Positions 1 to 8,393 of a DNA stretch of 64,000 nucleotides are shown one piece after another. Positions within the stretch are counted from its first letter, which is position 1, and every line of letters begins with the position of its first letter. Below the pieces are notes generated by a model, which did not search any database, was not told the origin of the DNA, and saw nothing but the letters and a program-made list of their open reading frames with translations. Origin of the DNA: Emiliania huxleyi CCMP1516 (Eukaryota > Haptophyta > Isochrysidales > Noelaerhabdaceae); contig NW_005200784.1 in the NCBI RefSeq assembly GCF_000372725.1, positions 424,338-488,337 of the forward strand. Direction: 5' to 3'. A program made the position numbers and the translations under genes.

Positions 1-875
1 GCAGCATCCGTTGACCACTCAGCCGGCCGGTCGTGCAGCGGCGGGTGCGGGACTGCTGGCGTGTAGACTGGCGGCAGGCGCGCCGCGCTCATGGCGTTGT
101 AGACGGTCACAAGTCCCCATCCCTGCTTGCCTTCCGCCTTCTTGTGCTTGAAGTAGTCGTGGCCGGAGGCAATGACGAGAGCAAGGAAGCGGTCGTAGTT
201 CCAGCCGACAAAGGAGAACTTGCTGTCTACCTGCTTGCCCACCACCTGCTCCATCAGCCGGGAGGAGCGGTACGTTTGCGACATGATGTTCCAGTCGTAA
301 ATCACCTCCAGGGCGCCAAAGGCAGCGAGGTCGCTGTCCTCTGAGGCGGCCCAAATCACCGCCTGGTCCACCCCCAGCTCCCACTGCAGGGACACGAGCT
401 GCTCGTCTGCCTCGTACGGTGCAACGATGAAGGGCATGTCCTTGTCGATGCACTCCTGCATCAGCCACGCCCAGAGTGGCTCGGCGGGGCGTGCAGCAGC
501 CTTCCACTCCTTGGAGGCGTCCTCGTTCCTCGCCTCCTTTGCCAGCGCCTCATCGACTGCCTGCTGGCTTGTCCCGCGCCGCCTCTCGCGCTCCTTCTTC
601 TTTGGCGGGTACGCACGGCCATCAAGGACGAGACACACTTTGCCACCCAAAGCATAGATGCCCTGGAGGTGCTGCATCACATACTGCTGCTGACGCTGCG
701 AGATTCCCTCCTGCGCCACCTGCTTCGGCTGCTTCTTCGACGCCCTGTGTGCGAGGCCCGAGATGTCGGTAAGCACCATCTTGCCGTCAAACGGGTTGTG
801 GGCGCTGACGTGAACCAGGTCGCCGGCAGCGGGGGCAAGGATCTTGCCCTTGCCCGCACCAGAACCCCATCCCAT
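1..875 (-). CDS. FEN1/EXO1 (XPG)-family structure-specific nuclease, C-terminus cut by window edge
   Basis: One unbroken frame starts at the ATG at 875 and runs off the left edge (291 residues seen). The N-domain is visible as VLTDISGLAHRA (residues ~34-45) and CLVLDGRAYPPKKKERERRR (81-100). The XPG-I domain contains YEADEQL (154-160), SEDSDLAAFGA (178-188) and SGHDYF (237-242), so the acidic metal ligands of the FEN1/EXO1/XPG superfamily are present. Such enzymes cut 5' flaps or act as 5'-3' exonucleases in the nucleus during replication and repair. Family members normally begin MGI-x-GL, but this one begins MGWGSGAGKGKIL, so either the true first exon lies upstream or the N-terminus is divergent. 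It resembles EXO1 more than FEN1 in the DGR-PPKKK stretch, but the C-terminus needed to decide is outside the window. No intron is needed in the visible part. Confidence 0.85.
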   Translation of the reverse strand, partial: MGWGSGAGKGKILAPAAGDLVHVSAHNPFDGKMVLTDISGLAHRASKKQPKQVAQEGISQRQQQYVMQHLQGIYALGGKVCLVLDGRAYPPKKKERERRRGTSQQAVDEALAKEARNEDASKEWKAAARPAEPLWAWLMQECIDKDMPFIVAPYEADEQLVSLQWELGVDQAVIWAASEDSDLAAFGALEVIYDWNIMSQTYRSSRLMEQVVGKQVDSKFSFVGWNYDRFLALVIASGHDYFKHKKAEGKQGWGLVTVYNAMSAARLPPVYTPAVPHPPLHDRPAEWSTDA

Positions 876-2020
876 GGAGAGCAGCCGAGCTCTCGCTGGG
901 TATCAGCGGCCGTGATGCGCGGTGGGTTCGCGCGAAACCTGCGGTGTGGACGTCCGCATTTTTGACCGCTCGCCGACTTCTTTATTTTTTGCCAGCGATC
1001 ATTCCCCATGAGTACCCATTGTAAAAAGACAAAATCTGGGGGCAAGGACCAAACACACATAACACAGCCACGACACACGCCCGAACGAGGGTGTGCAACG
1101 CCTCACGCGGCCGCCACGCGCGGCGGCGCGCGCGCCGAGCCGCAAGCAAGCCGGCGCGTGACACCAGTGTCTCCCGTCGTCAACACGGGACATTGTCACC
1201 GCCGCGGGAACGTAGTCGCCACGGGTGTGCAACTACGAGACGCGGCCGTCCGGGCCGCAGCTTGCCTGGTGAGGAGTGATCTGTCGCTGCGCAGCTCAAG
1301 CCGCCGAGGCGACCCTGTTGCTCGCAACACTCTCGCTGGGGAAGTCGGTCGAGTCGCCGACGAGCGCGGATGATAGGACAACACTCCCAGGCGTCGAGCC
1401 TGGGAACGTCTGCCCCACCTGAGCAGTGCGCGACATCGACGTGTCTGTGGCAGGGTGCGCGTGTGCGGCGGGCAAAAGGTGTGCGTGCGCGCAAGCGGCG
1501 CACCCTGGTGAGGAAGTCGAGCGTGTAGACGGGAGCGAACCGTGCCACTTGTCACTGTACAAGCGGGTCGTACGGGAGCGGAGCGGCTCGTTGCACCGCA
1601 GCTCGAGCGCCTCGACGTCTGCCGAGAGCTGCACATCTTGCACCGTCTCACCGTCGCCGAGAGTTGGCGGGCGCCTCGCGGCGTCACCAGCCGCGGTGCT
1701 GACCAGTGTCGACCTCCGTCCCGCCTAGTACAGTCACGAGAGGTGGTGCGGCAGCAAGCCAGTCTCTGGCGTGGGCAGCGCGGCGAGCGCCGGGCGGCTT
1801 CAGGCCTACTCACGTCGAGGTGGCACCGTGCTCGCGGCGCCAGAGCCCGGGCCCATCCTCTTGGTAGCCGCCGTGGCCGGCAAAAGCTCGCTCACGGCCA
1901 GGGCGGTGGCCCAAGCGCTGCAGCGCGAAGCGAAGTGTTCTGCCACAGGCTGGCTCGCTTGAAACACACTGAAAACACCCAAACCCGAACCTACTCATCC
2001 CGTGTTGGCTTCAATTGTAC
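876..2020. other. Intergenic, no supported gene
   Basis: Several ORFs of 60-205 codons overlap on both strands here, but none shows a recognisable domain, and their arginine/alanine-rich translations are what random GC-rich DNA gives. The first ~200 bases are the likely 5' flank of the XPG-type nuclease. I see no RNA gene or organised repeat. Confidence 0.5.
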
Positions 2021-2068
2021 GTACTTTTAGCTTACTGGGAGAAAAGAGAGAGGGGGTTGTGTTCTCTA
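2021..2068 (+). repeat. 48-bp dispersed repeat, copy 1 (inverted copy at 16592-16639)
   Basis: The block runs from GTACTTTTAGCTTACTGGG to GGGGTTGTGTTCTCTA. It recurs, reverse-complemented, at 16592-16639 with only a few differences in the central purine run. It lies just downstream, in the minus-strand sense, of the broken gene fragment at 2083-2280, so it may be the conserved 3' end of the same repeated unit. Confidence 0.65.
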
Positions 2069-2082
2069 GGCCCCTAAGGGCC

Positions 2083-2280
2083 CTACGCGCGGCGTGAGAG
2101 CTCGGAAGCGAGCTTTGCACGGCGATCGAGGATGGCACGGTTCACCCCCTTCACCGAAGCGATGGAGATGCGTTCCGCGTGGTGTGACACAAATGAGAGG
2201 CGGGAGTGGGGAGGGTACGCGGTGCGGTCAACGCCCGAGCGTTGAGCCTTGCGCGCAAGGCGGTCTCTCTCAATTGTACG
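2083..2280 (-). pseudogene. C-terminal fragment of the repeat-family protein also found at 36159-37335
   Basis: The minus-strand translation ends with a stretch containing LARKAQ, GVDRTAYPP, LSFVSHHAERIS and GVNRAI. This aligns without gaps to the C-terminus encoded at 36159-36320 (LARKV, SVDRTAYSP, LSFMSHHAERIS, GVNRAI). Only about the last 60-65 codons are present. Upstream the frame runs into the foldback element at 2331 and homology stops. The family itself is unrecognised. With both copies damaged and one a mere fragment, this is best read as a relic of a dispersed element or duplicated gene. Confidence 0.7.
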
Positions 2281-2330
2281 AACGTCTTGGCACCAGCTGA
2301 TGGCTTGCCCGGCCGACATCACGCAGTTTG

Positions 2331-2850
2331 TGCACGGTATTCGGATTTTGCTATTTGCTCGTGTGGGGGTATATCGCAGATTTGTCAATGGTACCGCGTC
2401 TGCGACGCGGGCGCCTTGCGGGCAGAGCCCTTAGCCACCCTTTTATCTTGCGCGGTCAATATTGATCCAAGCACACTTTTGCTTTTATTTTCGTTGGATG
2501 AGGGACTGCATGCAGCTTGAAAACAGCAAACAAACAAAGAAAGCAGCTTCTTTCTGCTTTCAGGGACGGCCGAGGGCATGAAACACGAAAATTGAAACAA
2601 TTCATGAAAATTTGAAACAACAGCCAACCGAATAGGACACGCGCCTCGTTTGGTGTGGTTGGTGGCGGCGTGCCGTCTTCCCCTCCCTCCCTCCCCTCCC
2701 TTGGCTGTGTGTTTTGACCGCGCAAGAGACAAGACATAAGGGTGGCTCAGGGCTCTGCCCGCAAGGCGCCCGCGTCGCCGACGCGGTACCATTGACTAAT
2801 CCCGGAATCACACCCACACGACCAAATAGCGAAAATCCGAATACCGTGCA
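2331..2850. mobile_element. Foldback/MITE-like element with ~130-bp inverted arms
   Basis: Bases 2331-2459 (starting TGCACGGTATTCGGATTTT, ending GCGCGGTCAA) match the reverse complement of 2714-2850 over nearly their whole length, including GGTACCGCGTC, CGACGCGGGCGCCTTGCG and GGCAGAGCCCT. The ~250-bp spacer shows no convincing ORF. Long imperfect arms around a short non-coding spacer are typical of non-autonomous foldback elements. I could not identify a target-site duplication. Confidence 0.75.
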
Positions 2851-4815
2851 AAAACCACGGAATCCGAGCAGAAGAACGTCGGTTCAAGTTTGGCAAACGC
2901 TAAACATGGGCGATCCGGCGCTGCTCGGCCCGCCATGCGCGCGCGCGCCTCGAGCGCAGCCACCTACGGACCTGACCAGCCTGTTCCTGGCTCGTGTGCC
3001 CAGCCTCTCCTTCCGCTGCCGCCAGCCTCGCAGTCCCGCCAGCCATCACGCTGCAGAGCCTGCGTAGACGCCACAGACGCCAATTCTGCAGCCCACAGCC
3101 CTGGCAACTGAGGGCGAGGGCCAGCAGTATACGACGACGACGACATCTCACACCCCGCGCTGGCCAGCGCCATCAGCCCCTCACGGCCCGGCCCAACCTT
3201 CCCTTCCCCACCCTCACCTCCAGTGCCTCCAATCAAGTCGCACCTCTCTTCTTCAGCGAATACAGCGGCAGCACCACGTCAGAGACCTGCATGCCCAGCC
3301 CCCCACTCCCCACCCGCTTGGATCGATCAGCTGACAGCTCCACCAGCTCCCACCACCGCGTGTCGTGTCATGAAGCATGATAGATAGAAATAGAAAGCAT
3401 GAACCACCGAAAGGTCTGATCTCCCCAAAAAGAACTCTCGGTCCCCCGCGCGCGGCGCCCGCGCCCCGCCCCTTTTGGTTTTGCGCAGCAACACCTTAAA
3501 CTTCATGGCCCTCCAAATTTGGGTCGGAGCGTAGCGGAGTGGGACCCGAGTTTGAAAAGGGCGACGGACGCTTGTGTCCTAGCCTCCAACAACGCCTCCC
3601 CGGCGCAGAGGGGCCCCCGGAGGGATGCTCAACCGCCCCACGCCACGCCGCTTGCGGCGGTCCTATCCCAGCTCGGAGGGGCCACTTCTTATCTTTCTTT
3701 CTTCGCACAACACTCACTGGTCTGGGCCCGCTCTAGCCAGCTGTAGAGGAGGAGGCGGCAGCGCTTGTCGGCCAGAGCGCCGTCCACCGCCTCGTACCAG
3801 CGCTGCAGGTCGCGCTGCAGGTCGCGCAGCTGTGGAAGAGGGAGACAAGAAGAGCCTTCATCCTTATCAGCTGGTCGGCCGCCATGTGGGCCTCCGGGCC
3901 TGCTGCGGCGGCGCGGCCGGTTGAGGCCGGGCTCGGCCCGGCCCGCGACGGCTGGCCGCCGACGAGCGCGCTCGCGCTGCTCGTCAAGATGGCGGCGGTG
4001 GCGATTGCGGCGACAAAAGTTCAGGCGTACAGCGCTCAGGCGCCTGTCGTCTTTCGTCTTTTGTCGCATTTCGCACACGCGCGCGCCGCGCGACCCGCGT
4101 CGCTCCGCGAGGGGCGGTCTTCACTCAGCCTCCGCTGCTGTGAACACCAAACTTGCACTTCCGCTGGTGCGCGCTTTCGCCGCCTACTTTCGCGAGCGCG
4201 CTTGGCCCTCGCTCCTCATTCGCGGCGCTCTCGCTGCGCTCTCTCCCTGCTCATGGGACCTGATGCCGCGCCACCTCTGTGGCCGCTCCATCCTCTCTGA
4301 CGGAGCCAGCCCTCCGGCTGCGCCATCTCTCTTTGGTTCCCACCCACCCTCTCCTTGGTGGCATGCTAAGCTCTCGCGCTAGCAAACCCTAGCATGGGAT
4401 TCACCGTGGCTCTCACGGCGATGTCAGCTCGAGCCTCTGCTCGCGTAATGGGTCCTGTCGTCGGCCCTTCTTACTTACCTCTCCCCCCCTCTTTATGTGG
4501 GGGAGACTCCCGCGTCGTCTACGCGGCGGTAGGTGCTCTACGTGTGGTGAGCTCCACCTCTCTTCTCTGGTCTGAGGTGCGATCCGCTTACGGCGCCGCG
4601 GCCGGCTGCAGGACGTTGAGGTTACCTCCGGACCTGCAGTTCGTCCAACCAAGCTGTTTGAGTCCCAACCCTCCGTCCGCCTTTAGTGGCAAGACCCCAG
4701 GGGATGTCAGGTACTGCGTAGCTCTTCCGTTGTGGAGGCACGCGACTCCAGACTGACCCTTTACGCGCCAATGTATCACACCTCACGGTGCAGATGCTTG
4801 GGTCATGTGAAGACC
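2851..4815. other. Gene-poor stretch with dispersed repeats and one orphan exon-like ORF
   Basis: No complete gene is supported. At 3689-3826 the minus strand reads LRDLQRDLQRWYEAVD, then DKRCRLLLYSWLE, directly after an AG, which looks like a real helical exon. I find no partners for it. Bases 3865-4113 are a dispersed repeat listed separately. The stretch 3500-3720 contains a GGGTCGGAGCGTAGCGGAGT block of repeat-like character. The rest is featureless. Confidence 0.45.
3865..4113 (+). repeat. ~249-bp dispersed repeat, copy 1 (direct copy at 49478-49720)
   Basis: TATCAGCTGGTCGGCCGCCAT through CGCGTCGCTCCGCGAGGG is repeated in the same orientation at 49478-49720 at roughly 90% identity, with sharp loss of similarity on the right. 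The shared plus frame encodes GWPPTSALALLVKMAAVAIA and RLLSHFAHARAARPASL. The minus frame is also open. Which frame, if any, is translated cannot be told from two copies. Confidence 0.7.
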
Positions 4816-4876
4816 TCTCACAGGCCAGCGCACAGCGCGATAGAGGTATTTTCTTCTCAATAACAAGGCTGTGAAC
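4816..4876 (+). promoter_or_regulatory. Recurrent 61-bp upstream block, copy 1
   Basis: TCTCACAGGCCAGCGCACAG through TTCTTCTCAATAACAAGGCT and GTGAAC recurs at 22997-23058 (nearly identical) and 22481-22533 (shorter). Copies 1 and 3 each lie 50-80 bases before the start codon of a large gene: 4926 here and 23136 there. A shared promoter or 5' UTR element, or the end of a mobile element, are the two readings. Confidence 0.5.
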
Positions 4877-4925
4877 ACGCGTGAAAATTCTCTCTTGTAA
4901 CGAGCTCGGTGTCGGCCCGCGTCGC

Positions 4926-7901
4926 ATGGACATGGGCTTCTCCGCCTCCAAAGACCTCGCCTCCGTGTCGCTGCCCGCCGCGCTCTCTGCCGAGCTCAAG
5001 GCCTTCGCCAACGAGCTGGCCGACGCGGCGCGGCGCGAGATCCTCCCCTTCTGGCGGCAGCGCCGGCTCGTTGTCGACTCCAAGGTCGAGCCGGGCCGGC
5101 CTGTGGCAGAGAGCCCGGTGACGGCGGCGGATCGGAACGCCGAGGCTGCGATGCGCGCGCTGATCGAGGCGCGCTACCCCGAGCACGGCGTGCTCGGCGA
5201 AAAGCTCGGCTCGCTCCGTGCTGACGCGCGCTTCTGCTGGGTGCTCGACCCGATTGACGGCACCAAGAGCTTTGTGACGGGCAAGCCGCTCTTCGGCACG
5301 CTGATCGGGCTGTGCCTAGAGGGCGTGCCCGTGCTCGGCGTCATCGACCAGCCCGTCCTGCAGGAGCGCTGGGTTGGTGTCGTCGGCGGCGGCACCACCC
5401 TCAACGGCGAGCCGGTCGAGGCGGACGGCGAGGCGAGACGTAGCCGAGATGCAGCCGAGGAGAGCAGCAGCCGATGAGAGAAGGCGTCCCGCGCGGAGAC
5501 GGGAAGCGCCGCGTCCGCCAGGCGAGCCGGCTCGACGAGGCGATGCTATACGCGACGACGCCGCACATGTTTGCGGCGGGGGCAGAGGCGGCCGCCTTTG
5601 GCCGGCTGCGCGGCGCGGTCAAGCGGCCTCTGTACGGGTGTGACTGCTACGCGTACGCCCTCGTGGCGAGCGGGTTCGGCCCCCACCTCGTCTGCGAGGC
5701 GCGCCGCGAGATGCAGCCGAGATCGGAGGAGGGTGAGGGCGGAGGAGGGTGAGGGCGGAGGAGGGTGAGGGCGGAGGCGCCGCGAGAGAGGCGAGCGAGA
5801 GAGGCGGCGCGAGAGAGCAGCGGAGCGAGAGAGGCGAGCAGCGGAAGAGGGAGCGGGGAGGGAGAGAAGGAGAGCGGCTGGGCGGCGCCGCGTCCGCAGG
5901 CGGACCTCGGCGTGTACGACTACGCGGCGCTGGTGCCCGTCCTGCTCGGCGCGGGCGGCGTGATGACCGGCTGGCGCGGCGAGCCGCTGACCATGCGCAG
6001 CCTCGGCGAGGCGCGGCAGCGTGCATGGCATGTCCGTCACCTGCCCTGGACGTGTCACCCGCAGGCGCAACCACGGCGAGACGCGCGGGCGCGTCCTCGC
6101 GGCGTGCAACGAGGCGCCATCTCCTCCCAGCTCCCTCTCCACCCCTCTCTCTCTCTCCACCTCTTCCCCATACCTCTCTCCCCCTTTTTTCCCCCCCCCC
6201 CCCCCTCTCCCACCCCCTCCCTCCCCCGGCCTCGCCTCGCCTCTCTTAGGCGCTGCACGCGGCGGCGCTGGCACAGCTCTCCCCGCCAGAGGGCAGCTCG
6301 GCCGGCTGCGTCATCAAGCCGCACCTGCAGCGCCTCACCCCCTACCTCCCTCCGCTCGACGGCCGCTCCGCCAACCAGCACTTGCTGCTCGACTTCAACG
6401 AGAGGTTAGCTGACCCTGACCCTACCCTGACTGCCCTGACCCTGACTGGCCCCTGCCCTGACTGAACCTGACCCTTACCCTGCCCCCTGCCCCCTACCCC
6501 TGCCCCCTACCCCTGCCCCCTACCCCTGCCCCCTACCCCTGCCCCCTACCCCTGCCCCCTACCCCTGCCCCCTACCCCTGCCCCCTACCCCTGCCCCCTA
6601 CCCCTGCCCCCTACCCCTGCCCCCTACCCCTGCCCCCTACCCCTGCCCCCTACCCCTGCCCCCTACCCCTGCCCCCTACCCCTGCCCCCTACCCCTGCCC
6701 CTAGGACCGTCCCTCCGCCGCCGCACGTCACCTCCGCCATCACGGCCCACGTCGCGTCCGGCACGACGCAGCAGTACCCTCAGTACGGCGACATCAACGA
6801 GAGGATCGCGGCGTACGCCGGAGTGCCGCCCTCGCAGTGCATGTTTACAAACGGGTCGGACCAGGGCATCGACCTGATCGTGCGCTGCTGCTGCCCCGGC
6901 GGTACGGAGGCGATCGTTCCGGCGCCCACCTTCGCGATGTACGAGCAAGCCGCCGGGGCGGAGGACCTGGTGATCAAGCGGCCGTGGTTCACCCGCGAGG
7001 CGCGACGCCTCCCCCCGACCCTCCCTCCCCCCCTGACCCTCCCTCCCCCCCGACCCTCCCTCCCCCCTGACCGTCCTCGGGCCGCCGCTCCAGGCCGGCT
7101 TCCCGACGGCCGAGGTGCTCGCCGCGGTCTCGCCCGCCACGAGCCTGATCGTCCTCTCCAACCCAAACAACCCGACCGGCACCGCCATCCCGACCGCCGA
7201 CATGGTGACCATCGCCGAGGCGGCGCCGCACGCCGCGGTGCTCGTCGACGAGTGCTACTACGAGTTCATGCCGCCCGGCAGCTCGATGGCGGCCGAGGTG
7301 GGGCGTCTGCGCAACCTCTTCGTCACGCGCACCTTCTCAAAGACGTGGGGCCTCCCCTCCCTCCGGATCGGGTACATCCTCTCCGCCGAAGAGAACATCA
7401 ACGCGCTCTGCTGCGTGCGCGGCCGCCCGCGCGCCACCGTGGCGAGGGTGTGCGAACCTTCACACCCGCTGGCGTGGAGACAGGTGCGCGGCCCGTACGA
7501 CATCAACCAGCTCGCCGTCGTGGCGCTCCGAGCGGCTCTCGACGACCCGCAGTACGTATCTGACTTTGTCGCGGAGCACAACAACAAGGCGCGCCCTGCG
7601 CTCGAGGATTTCCTCGCCGAGGCGGGCGTCGCCTTCTGGCCATCGGCGGCCAACTACGTCTTTTGCTACTTCCCCGACCCGACCGCCACCGAGAAGGCGC
7701 TGCGTGCGGAGGGCGACACACCCTCGCCCGCCGCCCAGACCGACGCGCGGCAGCGCCCGTGACGCGTCCCCGTGGCGCGGCCCCGTAGGCATCCTCGTCC
7801 GCCCGAAGAAGGACGCAAGCGGCACTCTCGGGCTGCGCGTCTCGATCGGCACTCTCGCTCAGACCGAGCGGCTCATCGCAACCCTCCGCCGCTTTCTGTG
7901 A
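4926..7901 (+). CDS. Bifunctional histidine-biosynthesis enzyme: HisN-type histidinol-phosphatase fused to histidinol-phosphate aminotransferase
   Basis: Nine exons: 4926-5432, 5522-5698, 5900-6018, 6065-6113, 6250-6404, 6705-6999, 7094-7414, 7484-7712, 7789-7901 (655 codons, in frame throughout). Residues ~1-285 form an inositol-monophosphatase-fold histidinol-phosphatase of the plant HISN7 type: GEKLG (E92), LDPIDGTKSF (D108, D111), KPLFGTLIGL, IDQPVLQERWVG, YGCDCYAYALVASG and YDYAALVPV (D235). Residues ~290-654 form a fold-type I PLP aminotransferase of the HisC type: YPQYGDINERIAAYAGV, NGSDQGIDLI, PTFAMY, SNPNNPTGT (~456-464), VDECYYEF and TFSKTWGLPSLRIGY with PLP lysine K517. HisC makes histidinol phosphate and HisN dephosphorylates it, so consecutive steps sit on one chain, in reverse order of the pathway. 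Introns 1-4, 6 and 8 are GC-AG; 5 and 7 are GT-AG. The start could also be 4881 or 4932. No clear plastid presequence is seen, so an upstream exon is possible. Confidence 0.9.
5736..5775 (+). repeat. 16-bp tandem repeat in HisN-HisC intron 2
   Basis: About three units of GGAGGAGGGTGAGGGC, followed by a purine-rich run of GAGAGAGGCGAGC-type sequence. It lies within intron 2 (5699-5899) and contributes nothing to the protein. Confidence 0.7.
6481..6700 (+). repeat. 13-bp minisatellite filling HisN-HisC intron 5
   Basis: Roughly 17 near-perfect head-to-tail copies of TGCCCCCTACCCC, preceded by degenerate CCCTGACTGACC-like units, make up most of the GT-AG intron 6405-6704. The C-rich strand could form i-motif structures and the complement G-quadruplexes. 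Copy number is likely polymorphic. Confidence 0.95.
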
Positions 7902-8393
7902 CGCCGCCGAAATCGAGGGCAGGAGCACCGCGAGAGAGGGCGAGAGAGATACCGCTCGCGGACGCTGTCGCGCTGTGTCGTAGGATATTGTAATAACACC
8001 AGCTGAATGAAGTTGCAACTTGTGTAGTATACGGTACGTTAAAAAAAAGTAATTATCTTTACTTCCAACACCCGGACGTTCCCCCAAGGAGCAGGGGCTA
8101 GCCAGGGTGATGGAAGGTTCGACGCACCCCCGGACTGGGACTGGGCGGAGAGATCCCAGGGTATAGACTCTGGGCACTCCACCCCGCCCCCACTTGCCCT
8201 GACTACACAGGATAGCGTGCCCCGACAAACGGCGAGGGCTTCAGCCACACAACTACCATGGGAACGCGACCCACACAAAGCACCAAAGTTAGGCATACCC
8301 CCCGGCGCAGTATACGGTACGTTAACATGCAAGGAGACAGCAGACATCCAACATACGCACACGTGTAACGGATCTGTTTGTTGTATTCACCTT
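7902..8393. other. Intergenic with a 17-bp direct repeat around a 266-bp insert
   Basis: AGTATACGGTACGTTAA occurs at 8026-8042 and again at 8309-8325 in the same orientation. The DNA between has no ORF of note. The region separates the convergent 3' ends of HisN-HisC and the GT61-GT31 gene and presumably holds both polyadenylation signals. Confidence 0.55.

Noticed and set aside
1196-1813. 205-codon minus-strand ORF
   Set aside because: Random-like Arg/Ser/Thr composition, overlapped by several other frames, no homology seen.
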